DNA of 64,000 nt. It comes from Celeribacter baekdonensis (GTDB lineage Bacteria; Pseudomonadota; Alphaproteobacteria; Rhodobacterales; Rhodobacteraceae). Shown here piece after piece: positions 9,717 through 17,712 of the stretch; positions within the stretch are counted from its first letter, which is position 1, and each line of letters opens with the position of its first letter. The stretch spans positions 310,001 to 374,000 of the forward strand of contig NZ_CP028472.1 of the NCBI RefSeq assembly GCF_003047105.1, read 5' to 3'. The notes beneath the pieces are model-generated. The model did not search any database. It was not told the origin of the DNA and saw only the letters and a list, made by a program, of their open reading frames with translations. Made by a program: the position numbers and the translations under genes.

Positions 9717-11172
9717 GCCTTTTGAGTGCCGAAGACCTCTGCGTGCGCAATTCTGTGCGCGATGGAAACACCCCGCTTGTGGCGCAGCTGTCGCTGCATC
9801 TTGATCCGGGCGAGCCCTTGGTCATTCTGGGCGAAACCGGGTCGGGCAAAAGCCTGATTGCGCAAGCGCTTATGGGGACGCTGCCCGAAGACCTGAGCGC
9901 CAAGGGGCGCGTTGCCATCGGGGCACATATCCTCAATGCCGCCGCTCCGGATCAGTTTCGCGGCCTTTGGGGCCGTGCCATCGGCGTGTTGCCACAGGAG
10001 CCTTGGCTGTCGCTTGATCCGCTGATGCGCGCACAGGGTCAGATTGCAGAGGCACATCGGTTGGTGCGCGGTCTCAGCGCATCCGAGGCCCTGTCTCGCG
10101 CGAACACCGATCTCTCTGCGCTGGGTCTGTCCGGGGCCGGGGGCGGTTTCCGCATGAACTGTCCGGCGGCATGGCACAACGCGTGGCGATTGCCGCAGCG
10201 CGGGCAGGCGGCGCGCGGATTGTGATTGCAGATGAACCCACCAAGGGATTGGACGCCGCGCGTCGCGACGAGGTGGCACAGCTTTTGCTCAATGAAATGG
10301 GCCAGACTGGCGGGTTGATGGTGATCACCCATGACCTAGCTCTGGCGCGTCAGATCGGCGGGAAAATGATTGTTTTACGCGCAGGCGAGGTCGTGGAAAG
10401 CGGTGCAACAGAGCGCGTCTTTGCCGCGCCGCAAGCCAACTACACCAAGGAACTTTTCGCCGCCGATCCCGAAAACTGGCCGCAACGACGCTCAGGGATC
10501 AAGTCCCACGACCCTGTCGTAAGTCTGCGCGATTTGACCGTGGTGCGCGGCGAACAAACCCTGTTTCAGCGCGTCACGTTGGACATCAAACCGGAGGAAA
10601 TATTCGGCGTTACCGGGCCTTCGGGATGCGGGAAATCCTCGCTCGGGGACGCAATCCTTGGGCTGGTTGCGCCAACGGAGGGGGCTATTTTGCGGCGCCC
10701 TGATGTTCGGCCTCACGCCTTTCAAAAGCTGTACCAAGACCCGGTCGCAGGCTTTCCCCGCAAACGCACGATTGGCAACACGATGATGGATATGGTGACG
10801 CTGATCGGCGGACGAACGCAGCAGATCGACGCCCTTATGGACCGTCTCGGGCTGGACCCCAGCCTGTTGCGGCGCAGACCCGGCGCGGTGTCGGGCGGCG
10901 AGCTTCAGCGCCTGTCGTTGTTGCGGGTGTTATTGCGCAAACCCGCGTTTCTGTTCGCGGATGAGCCAACCTCAAGACTGGACCCGATCACCCAAGCCAA
11001 AGTGATCGCACTTTTGACGGAGACCGCCGAGCAAGACGGCGTGGCCCTTATGTTGGTCAGCCATGATGCGGCGCTGATCCGCAGCACCGCCGACACCATC
11101 CTGCCGTTAGGCATGCCGGTGCGCCACACCAAAGCGCCGCCCAAACGCCAGACCGCATCTGCGTTGCAATAA
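9713..11172 (+). pseudogene. Double-domain ABC ATPase (fused NikD-NikE/DppDF type), frameshifted
   Basis: Two ATPase domains lie in one gene of about 486 residues. Domain 1 has Walker A GETGSGKS near residue 42 and Walker B VIADEP; domain 2 has Walker A GPSGCGKSS, signature VSGGELQRLSLLRVL and Walker B LFADEP. The frame from 9713 breaks near 10150-10155 and resumes one frame away with ELSGGMAQRVAIAAARA. Adding back one C (cgc cat gaa) restores FRHELSGGMAQR, so the break falls exactly at the signature of domain 1. If real, the transporter would be dead; the single-base loss matches the error pattern elsewhere in the window. The fusion of both ATPases is normal for some family members. Confidence 0.75.
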
Positions 11173-11212
11173 CCGCCATATTTTGACTTATATGACCCCG
11201 AAAGGACCCTTT

Positions 11213-11800
11213 ATGAAACCCACCCGCCTTGCCCTTATGGTCGCCCTCACCGCCACACCGCTTTGGGCGCAAGAGACCCGCGAACTGGACGCCCATGTCC
11301 ATGGCGTCAGCACGTTGGATTTGGCCGTCGAAGGCACGATCGTCGAGATGAACCTTATGTCCCCCGGTATGGATCTTGTCGGCTTTGAATACGCCGCCAA
11401 AACGGATGCGGATAAGGATAAAGTCGAGGCAGCGATCCGGGCAATATTGCTGCCGGAAAATGTCATATCATTGCCTCAGGCTGCGGACTGTCGGGTGACC
11501 GAAGTGTTGGCCCATCTTCACGCGGGCGACAACGATCACGACCATGATCACGACGAGGCGACCGATGCGCATAGCCATGATGAGGGAGAGGGCCACGATC
11601 ACACGGAGGCCGGAGCACATAGCGAATTCCACGCGCGCTACATCTTTGCCTGTAGCCACCCCGAAAAGCTCACCACCCTTGGCTTCCCCTTCTTCGAACG
11701 CTTTGAAAACGCGCAGGAGATTGAGGCACGCTATATCACCGCCCATGGCGCAGGCGCGGCGGAAATCGGCCGCTCGACCGCTGAATTGACATTGGACTAA
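11213..11800 (+). CDS. zrgA: ZrgA-family (DUF2796) periplasmic zinc-uptake protein
   Basis: A 195-residue secreted protein with a signal peptide (residues 1-19, ending LWA). DUF2796 landmarks are ELDAHVHGVSTLDLAVEG and LMSPGMDLVGFEY. A His/Asp-rich stretch at about residues 105-140 (DHDHDHDE, HSHDEGEGHDH) is a likely zinc trap, and EFHARYIFAC follows. In Vibrio the ZrgA family takes part in zinc uptake with an ABC system. The ATG at 11213 was chosen because AAAGGA at 11201-11206 is well spaced; ATG 11192 and TTG 11183 are alternatives. It sits two bases before an ATPase gene. Confidence 0.82.
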   Translation: MKPTRLALMVALTATPLWAQETRELDAHVHGVSTLDLAVEGTIVEMNLMSPGMDLVGFEYAAKTDADKDKVEAAIRAILLPENVISLPQAADCRVTEVLAHLHAGDNDHDHDHDEATDAHSHDEGEGHDHTEAGAHSEFHARYIFACSHPEKLTTLGFPFFERFENAQEIEARYITAHGAGAAEIGRSTAELTLD

Positions 11801-11802
11801 AC

Positions 11803-12498
11803 ATGACGACACCCGCCCTTGCTCTTGATGATGTTGCCTTTTCCTGGCCGGGGCAGGGCGGGTTTTCTTTGACATGTCCGGCCTTTGTGGTGGCGCCAAG
11901 TGAACGGGTTTTGCTGCTCGGGGCCAGCGGGTCGGGGAAATCCACGCTTCTGTCTCTGATCTGCGGCATCGTCCCCGCCACGCGGGGTAGGGTCTTGGTT
12001 GGTGGCTCCGACCTTGGCACCTTAGGTACGGGCGGCCGCGACCGGTTCCGGGCCGAACAGATCGGCGTGATCTTTCAGCAGTTCAATTTGCTGCCCTACG
12101 CGACGGTCATCGACAACATCCTCTTGCCGCTGCGCTTTGCGCCCAAACGGCGGACCCGCGCCGGGGTCGCGGTGACAGAAGCCGCCCGGCTGTGCACAGC
12201 ACTTGGCCTGCCGGGCGATGTTTTGCACATCCAAGCGGGGCGGTTGAGTGTGGGTCAGCAACAACGCGTCGCGGTGGCGCGCGCCCTGATCGGTGCACCA
12301 CCTTTGATCGTCGCTGACGAACCCACCTCGGCGCTCGATGCCGCGACCCAAGACAGTTTTCTCCGCCTGTTGTTTGACCGCACAACCGAGGCGCAGTCGT
12401 CGTTGTTGATGGTCAGCCATGATGAACGGCTCGCCCCGCGGTTTGACCGGGTGCTCCACCTTGTCGATCTTGTGAACACGGAAAGGAGCGCAGCATGA
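11803..12498 (+). CDS. ABC transporter ATP-binding protein, LolD/MacB type
   Basis: A 231-residue ATPase with Walker A GASGSGKST near residue 46, Q-loop VIFQQFNLLPYATV, signature LSVGQQQRVAVARAL and Walker B LIVADEPTSALD. The Q-loop region is typical of LolD/FtsE/MacB mechanotransmitter ATPases. Its partner is the FtsX-type permease that overlaps it by four bases. With ZrgA immediately upstream it probably belongs to the zinc machinery, as in Vibrio zrg loci. Its exact substrate is not shown by the sequence. Confidence 0.85.
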   Translation: MTTPALALDDVAFSWPGQGGFSLTCPAFVVAPSERVLLLGASGSGKSTLLSLICGIVPATRGRVLVGGSDLGTLGTGGRDRFRAEQIGVIFQQFNLLPYATVIDNILLPLRFAPKRRTRAGVAVTEAARLCTALGLPGDVLHIQAGRLSVGQQQRVAVARALIGAPPLIVADEPTSALDAATQDSFLRLLFDRTTEAQSSLLMVSHDERLAPRFDRVLHLVDLVNTERSAA

Positions 12499-13742
12499 TC
12501 TTGCGTCTGGCCATCGGGTCTTTGCGCGCGCGCGCCCTCACGGTTGGCATGACGATTTTGGCCATCGCGCTTTCGGTGGCGCTTTTCCTTGGTGTGGAGA
12601 AAATCCGCACCAGCGCACGCGCCAGTTTTGCCGACACGATCTCGGGCACGGACCTGATTGTCGGGGCGCGCTCCGGGTCGGTACAGCTTTTGCTCTATTC
12701 CGTTTTTCGCATCGGCAATGCCACCAACAACGTCACTTGGGACAGTTATCAAGACATCAAAGCCCGCCCCGAGGTGGATTGGATCGTGCCAATCTCATTG
12801 GGGGACAGCCATCGTCAGTTTCGCGTCATGGGCACAACATCGGGGTTTTTTGAACATTACAAATACCGCGGCGGCCGGGCGTTAGAGATCCCCGAAGGCC
12901 ACGGGCTTGAAGACCTTTACGATGCGGTCATCGGTGCCGATGTGGCCGCCAGTTTGGGCTATTCTGTCGGCGATCCGATCATCGTGTCGCATGGGCTTGC
13001 CTCCTTCACCGCCCATGACGATCAACCGTTTCGGATTGCGGGCATCATCGCCAAAACCGGGACGCCGGTGGACCGAACGGTGATCGTCAGCCTTGAGGCG
13101 ATTGAGGCCATCCATGTCGATTGGCAAACGGGCGCGAAGTCCGGCCAGATCACGCCGCGCGAGGTCATTCGCGACATGGACCTGACGCCTACGGCAATCA
13201 CGGCGGCCCTGGTTGGGGTCAAGTCGCGGTTACAGGTTTTTGGCCTGCAACGCTGGGTCAACGATTATCCCGAGGAACCTGTGTTGGCCGTCCTACCGGG
13301 AGTGGCGCTTCAGGAACTTTGGCAAATCGTCGGGGTGGCCGAAACCGCCCTGATCGGCGTGTCCGCGATGGTGGTGGTGACGGCACTGATCGGCATGATG
13401 GCGATGATTTTCTCAAGCCTCAATGAGCGCAGACGAGAAATGGCGATTTGGCGCGCGATGGGGGCACGGCCCAGCACCATTTTGGGCCTTTTGGTGCTTG
13501 AGGCGACGCTGATGGCGGTGGTGGCGGCTTTGCTTGGCCTCGGGCTTTTGTACCTCGGCCTCGTGATTGGACAGCCTTGGGTGGACGCCGCCTTTGGGAT
13601 TTGGTTGCCGATTGAGCCACCTTCGCTGCGCGACCTCTTGGCGCTTGGTGTCGTCATCGGCGCGGCGGCGCTCACCAGCCTTATTCCGGCGCTGAGGGCC
13701 TATCGCTTGTCGCTCGCGGATGGCATGATGGTGCGGATATGA
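12495..13742 (+). CDS. ABC transporter permease, FtsX/MacB type
   Basis: A 415-residue membrane protein with the four-helix FtsX/MacB topology. One helix lies near residues 10-30, then a large periplasmic MacB_PCD-like domain (about 35-275), then three helices in the last 140 residues. NERRREMAIWRAMGARPSTI is the conserved cytoplasmic coupling element of FtsX proteins. It overlaps both neighbours by ATGA. The family extracts lipoproteins or drives periplasmic partners instead of transporting across the inner membrane, so a role in working ZrgA or the DUF3299 protein is plausible (inference). Confidence 0.82.
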   Translation: MILRLAIGSLRARALTVGMTILAIALSVALFLGVEKIRTSARASFADTISGTDLIVGARSGSVQLLLYSVFRIGNATNNVTWDSYQDIKARPEVDWIVPISLGDSHRQFRVMGTTSGFFEHYKYRGGRALEIPEGHGLEDLYDAVIGADVAASLGYSVGDPIIVSHGLASFTAHDDQPFRIAGIIAKTGTPVDRTVIVSLEAIEAIHVDWQTGAKSGQITPREVIRDMDLTPTAITAALVGVKSRLQVFGLQRWVNDYPEEPVLAVLPGVALQELWQIVGVAETALIGVSAMVVVTALIGMMAMIFSSLNERRREMAIWRAMGARPSTILGLLVLEATLMAVVAALLGLGLLYLGLVIGQPWVDAAFGIWLPIEPPSLRDLLALGVVIGAAALTSLIPALRAYRLSLADGMMVRI

Positions 13743-14254
13743 AAACACAGCTCCCCCTCACGCGCAGACAGTTCGGCTGTCTTGCCCTCGCAACCGCTGC
13801 GCTCCCGCGTATGGCATTTGCCATGCCGTTTCAGGACCTCACCTGGGAGGAGCTGATCCCGCCCGGCGTGCCCTATTCCGAAATCATCGGCGAAGGCGCG
13901 CTTGATGAGAAAAACGACACATGGAACCCAATCTTTGACGAGAACGCGACCAAGTTGAACACGGCGCTGGATGGCGCATCGGTCAAATTGCCGGGCTACA
14001 TCGTTCCGTTGGAGATCGGAGCAGAGGGCGTGAGCGCATTTATCTTGGCACCCTATACGGGCGCTTGCATCCACGTGCCGCCACCACCGGCAAATCAGTT
14101 GGTCTATGTGACCTCACAAACGCCCTGGCCCTTGGACAAGCTGTTGGATGCGATATGGGTCTACGGCCGGCTGAACGCCCGGTTGCAATCGACGGAGATC
14201 GCCGAGATTGGCTATGAGATCGTGGCGCGTAAGATCGAGCTTTACGACTGGTAG
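13739..14254 (+). CDS. DUF3299-family exported protein
   Basis: A 171-residue exported protein. The N-terminus TRRQFGCLALATAAL is a Tat-like signal. The mature part has LTWEELIPPG, LDGASVKLPGYIVPLE and FILAPYTGACIHVPPPPANQLVYV, which match DUF3299, a family often found beside MacB-like and ZrgA genes. The conserved Cys and His in GACIHVPPPP could bind metal, but this is not established. It is the last gene of the zinc operon; convergent tonB ends 37 bases further on. Confidence 0.75.
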   Translation: MKTQLPLTRRQFGCLALATAALPRMAFAMPFQDLTWEELIPPGVPYSEIIGEGALDEKNDTWNPIFDENATKLNTALDGASVKLPGYIVPLEIGAEGVSAFILAPYTGACIHVPPPPANQLVYVTSQTPWPLDKLLDAIWVYGRLNARLQSTEIAEIGYEIVARKIELYDW

Positions 14255-14291
14255 CGGCATGCCTTTGTCTGGTCCCTCAAAAGAGTCCGGC

Positions 14292-15065
14292 TCAGCCTTT
14301 GCTCTCGAAGCGCACGACAAATTTGATCGGTTGTCCTGTTGGTGTCGGTGCAAACGGGCCAGCGCGTTGGACTTGGGCAAGCGCGACTTTGTCGATCCCG
14401 GCGTGGCCCGAACTTTGCACAATCGCCACGTTTGAAATCCTGCCCGAGGCGGTGATGGTCAGACCCACCATCGCTTTGCCCCGCGCGCCCGCAGAGCGTT
14501 TTGGCACCCGCGCGATTTTGCGCAAAATCTGACTTTGATAGGACCGAACGGCCCCATCTCCGGCGGTCGATGCCGTGGATTTGACGGGTTTTTGCGATGC
14601 CTGTGCTTTTGTGCCGCCCGGCGTTGCCGTTGCTGCGCCTTTTTTGGCATGTGTTTCGGCATTGCCAGATGTGGCGGGCGGTTGCGTTGTTGTTTTTGCA
14701 GCGGGCTTTGGTGGTGATTTTGGTGGCGGTGCTTGCGCGGTTATGCGCTCCTGTGGGGCTTGTGCTGTCACACGCGGACTGTCGGGCACAAGCGCCTTGG
14801 GCGGGGCGGGGGCTTCGGTCGGGGTGCGCATATCCGGGCGCGAGACCTCAGGCGTTTGAGTCGCAGGAACAGGCGGCGTTTCCATCGGAACAACCGGATG
14901 CACGGAACCTGCGACCAAGTCTTCGAACCCCAACCCAAGCGCCACATCACCCGCCACCGCGCCACCATCCAAAATCGGCGCGGGTGCGGCGGGCATCCAA
15001 CCGGCGGCAAAGACATGCGCTCCGACAGAGACACAAAGCGCGCCAAAAAACCAAGTTTTTTTCAT
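14292..15065 (-). CDS. tonB: TonB energy-transducing protein (heme locus copy)
   Basis: A 257-residue TonB. One N-terminal membrane helix (residues 4-22) is followed by a long periplasmic Pro/Ala/Lys-rich linker (about 60-160) and a TonB C-terminal domain (about 170-257) with YQSQILRKIARVPKRSAGARGKAMVGLTI-type sequence, cited here by position only beyond its first residues. It transmits inner-membrane proton-motive force to outer-membrane receptors. The start overlaps the stop of exbD by four bases, so exbB-exbD-exbD-tonB is one unit downstream of hmuV, probably serving HmuR. Confidence 0.85.
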   Translation of the reverse strand: MKKTWFFGALCVSVGAHVFAAGWMPAAPAPILDGGAVAGDVALGLGFEDLVAGSVHPVVPMETPPVPATQTPEVSRPDMRTPTEAPAPPKALVPDSPRVTAQAPQERITAQAPPPKSPPKPAAKTTTQPPATSGNAETHAKKGAATATPGGTKAQASQKPVKSTASTAGDGAVRSYQSQILRKIARVPKRSAGARGKAMVGLTITASGRISNVAIVQSSGHAGIDKVALAQVQRAGPFAPTPTGQPIKFVVRFESKG

Positions 15066-15463
15066 GGCAAAGCCCTTTCGGTCATCAGCCGGACATCTGT
15101 GCCGCCACCTGCGATGGCGATGTCGCGCGCCAAAGCCACCAAGGTCTGCGCGGGCACGCGGGCATCGGGCAAAATGCGCAAGCCGCCAGAGGGTGCTGAT
15201 GTGTCAGCCGTGGTCGCCGTCACAAAGGCCTCGACCGTCGTCGCTGTCCCGCGCCACATCAAGGAACCGTCCTGCATCAGCACCAAGGCATCAGGCGGCG
15301 GCACCACATCGGGATCATCGGTGCGCACCAATGTGACCTCCGAGGGCAGGGGGCGAGCGACCTGTGCCGCCACGAGGAAAAAGATCAGCATCAAGAACAC
15401 GACATTGATCAGCGGCAATGTCGGCTCTGTGCGAGACGTGCGGCGGGTGGACAGGCGACGCAT
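15062..15463 (-). CDS. exbD: ExbD/TolR-family protein (heme locus, second copy)
   Basis: A 133-residue ExbD. A short cytoplasmic N-terminus precedes one membrane helix, LPLINVVFLMLIFFLVAA. The usual Asp of the ExbD helix (L-x-D-V-x-F) is replaced by Asn in this copy, while the partner at 15467 keeps it (LIDVIFLLLLFF). A small periplasmic domain follows. It is coupled to tonB by a four-base overlap. The missing Asp suggests that the two copies are not equivalent: this one may be a structural partner in an ExbD heterodimer, and the other may carry the proton (inference). Confidence 0.82.
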   Translation of the reverse strand: MRRLSTRRTSRTEPTLPLINVVFLMLIFFLVAAQVARPLPSEVTLVRTDDPDVVPPPDALVLMQDGSLMWRGTATTVEAFVTATTADTSAPSGGLRILPDARVPAQTLVALARDIAIAGGGTDVRLMTERALP

Positions 15464-15466
15464 GGT

Positions 15467-15850
15467 TCACTCCAAAACAGCAAATCTTGTGTTGGGCAGG
15501 GCACTCAACACATGGACCACGTCGACAAACCCCTGCGCGTCGGCGTCTTTTGACACCGACAACAACAGGCGGGCGTGGCCGTCGCGGCGAAACGGATCAA
15601 CGGCAGCACTGACATCGGCCAATGCCGCTCTACGGCCGTTGATCAAAACACCACCGGCATCGAGCCGGGCAAAGACCACCGGAGTGTCGTCGAAATCGGG
15701 TGACGCCGCGCCGCCGGAGACGGTCAAATTCACCTCACCAAATTTCGAAAATGTCGAGGACAGCATGAAAAACAACAGCAGCAGAAAGATCACGTCGATC
15801 AGCGAGGTGAGCGAAAGCCGCCCCCGTGACGCGCGCGGATTACCCGGCAT
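15467..15850 (-). CDS. exbD: ExbD/TolR-family protein (heme locus, first copy)
   Basis: A 127-residue ExbD with membrane helix SLIDVIFLLLLFFMLSSTF at about residues 16-35. It keeps the conserved Asp that is required for proton-driven work in this family. A periplasmic domain of about 85 residues follows. The start overlaps exbB by 11 bases and the next exbD begins three bases after its stop. It differs clearly from its neighbour at 15062, so the pair is not a recent duplication. Confidence 0.85.
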   Translation of the reverse strand: MPGNPRASRGRLSLTSLIDVIFLLLLFFMLSSTFSKFGEVNLTVSGGAASPDFDDTPVVFARLDAGGVLINGRRAALADVSAAVDPFRRDGHARLLLSVSKDADAQGFVDVVHVLSALPNTRFAVLE

Positions 15851-16451
15851 GGACCGGCTCCATCAGGCGCTCGGATAAGGCGGACGTGTCGAACATGTCG
15901 GGCATCAAAACCTCCTCAAACGCGTCCCGCAACGCGCGCTCATGTCGCTCCAGACAACCATCAAACCACGACAGCGCCATCGAGGTCGGCATCGCCACGA
16001 TCAGACCCGCCGCCGTGGTCACCAAAGCGACCCAAATCCCGCCTGCAAGCACCGCAGGATCGGCTGTGCCGCCCGCCGATTGCAGAGTTTGAAAGGCGGT
16101 GATCATGCCCAAAACCGTGCCAAAAAGCCCAAGCAGGGGGGCCACCTGCGCGATGATATCCAACAGGCGCAGACCCCGCCCGGCGCGTTCGAAATCCCGC
16201 TCCATCCGCGCGGTTGCGCGGGCGCGAATATCGGCCTCGGTCCGCCCGGATCGTTTGGCGGTTTGGGTCTGAACCACAATGTCGCGACCAAATCCACGTG
16301 ACACCTGCGCGCCGATGCCGTTGACGTAAAACACCAGTGCTTTCCACAGGATACAGGCCAGCGCGAGCACGGAAAACCCAATCAAAAGGGCCACAACCGG
16401 CCCGCCCAAGTCAATCAGCTCGGACAAACGAAGCAGAGTGTGGGACATCAT
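15840..16451 (-). CDS. exbB: ExbB/TolQ-family proton channel subunit (heme locus)
   Basis: A 203-residue MotA/TolQ/ExbB protein with three membrane helices: one near residues 14-40, and two in the C-terminal half around QVAPLLGLFGTVLGMITAF and ALVTTAAGLIVAMPTSMAL. These two segments are the most conserved parts of the family. It forms the inner-membrane channel with ExbD. It overlaps the unknown gene upstream by four bases, which places it in the hmu transcript. Confidence 0.88.
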   Translation of the reverse strand: MMSHTLLRLSELIDLGGPVVALLIGFSVLALACILWKALVFYVNGIGAQVSRGFGRDIVVQTQTAKRSGRTEADIRARATARMERDFERAGRGLRLLDIIAQVAPLLGLFGTVLGMITAFQTLQSAGGTADPAVLAGGIWVALVTTAAGLIVAMPTSMALSWFDGCLERHERALRDAFEEVLMPDMFDTSALSERLMEPVHAG

Positions 16452-16861
16452 TGTTGCACCTCCATCGTGTTACTGCGCGAGGTGAAGGAAATATCCCCCC
16501 CACAGGCGTTGCCGGCAAAGGTGGTGCAGGTCTCGACACTGTTGAACAAGATCATGCCGACATCGTCACAACGGGTTTGCGGTATATCGAATTGCCGCAC
16601 CCGCAACCCGCCCTCGGGCACGGTGCCGAAATCAAACAGGGTAAAGGCGCGCACGCCACCCGCCTGGTCGAACAGCACCGTCTGTGTTTCAAGCGCGCTC
16701 AGACCCGCAGGGGCGGTCACGGTAAAGGTCAATCGACAAGCGTCCTGCGCGGCTGTCGCGGTGTTCAATTCGACGACAGGCGCGTCAAAAGCGACAGCAA
16801 CGCCCGCACTCAGACAAAGCGCGCAGGTCATTGGGATCAAACGGTTTGGTGGGAAGATCAT
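16448..16861 (-). CDS. Unknown secreted protein with four cysteines
   Basis: A 137-residue protein with a signal peptide (about residues 1-24, ending VAFA-like VAVAF). The mature part contains four Cys (in DAC, TRC, ETC and NAC), which could form two disulfides in the periplasm. No family was recognised. The beta-rich, polar composition suggests a small folded periplasmic or extracellular domain. It lies 15 bases after hmuV and overlaps exbB by four bases, so a role in heme uptake or in the TonB complex is possible, but this rests only on position. Confidence 0.7.
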   Translation of the reverse strand: MIFPPNRLIPMTCALCLSAGVAVAFDAPVVELNTATAAQDACRLTFTVTAPAGLSALETQTVLFDQAGGVRAFTLFDFGTVPEGGLRVRQFDIPQTRCDDVGMILFNSVETCTTFAGNACGGDISFTSRSNTMEVQQ

Positions 16862-16876
16862 GTCATCTCCATCAGA

Positions 16877-17710
16877 TCAAGAGTGAGGGGCACCGGCGGA
16901 GGTGCGGATGTGATTGGGGTGATGCGAGGCGGCTTGTGGCAAAATCCACGGCCCGCCAAAGGGCGGCGGCGTGTTGGTGCGCAGAGTACAGCCGTAACAG
17001 GCCGAAAGATGTGCATCGGTGAACACCTCTTTCGGGGTGCCAACACCTTTGACCCGGCCTTGGTCCAACAGCGTCACCCGATCTGCAAACATGGCGGTGA
17101 GGTTCAAATCATGCATGACGGCGACAACCCCACCGCCCATTTGGGCAAAATCATGGGCAATCTGCATGACCACCAACTGATGCCCAATATCGAGCGCCGA
17201 GACAGGTTCATCGAGAAACAACCACCGCGGCGTGTCGTCCAAAACGGGTTCCCATATTTGCAATAAAACCCGCGCCAATTGCACCCGTTGCCGCTCGCCG
17301 CCGGATAGCTCTTGGACGGAGCGGGCTTCAAACCCGCTCAATCCCACCCGCGCGAGGGCTTGATGGGGCAGGGTGTCTTGTGCCGTGGCGCTAGAGGTCG
17401 CAAAGCCGCGTGTTAAGCCCAGCCGCACCAGTTCCAAAACCGTAAAGGGAAAGGCAACATGACCCGATTGCGGCAATACGGCGCGGCGCGTGGCCAAGTC
17501 AGCTGGAGACATCTGTGCGATGCTTTGCCCATCCAGACGGGTCACACCACTTGCGCCGATCTCGCCGGTGATGGCCTTGAGCAAGGTGGTTTTGCCCGAT
17601 CCGTTGGGGCCGACGATGGCGGTCATTTCCCCGGCTTTGGCGGTGAAATCCACCCCATCCAGAACCCGGCGGGCACCGTAGGCGACGGTGATATTATGAG
17701 CCTCAAGCAT
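16877..17710 (-). CDS. hmuV: Hemin ABC transporter ATP-binding protein
   Basis: A 277-residue ATPase with Walker A GPNGSGKTT near residue 36, signature LSGGERQRVQLARVL near residue 138 and Walker B WLFLDEPVSALD. The ATG at 17710 was chosen because MLEAHNITVAYGARRVL is the normal family start, while an upstream ATG would run into hmuU. It begins two bases after the hmuU stop. It powers HmuU to bring heme into the cytoplasm. Confidence 0.88.
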   Translation of the reverse strand: MLEAHNITVAYGARRVLDGVDFTAKAGEMTAIVGPNGSGKTTLLKAITGEIGASGVTRLDGQSIAQMSPADLATRRAVLPQSGHVAFPFTVLELVRLGLTRGFATSSATAQDTLPHQALARVGLSGFEARSVQELSGGERQRVQLARVLLQIWEPVLDDTPRWLFLDEPVSALDIGHQLVVMQIAHDFAQMGGGVVAVMHDLNLTAMFADRVTLLDQGRVKGVGTPKEVFTDAHLSACYGCTLRTNTPPPFGGPWILPQAASHHPNHIRTSAGAPHS

Positions 17711-17712
17711 GG

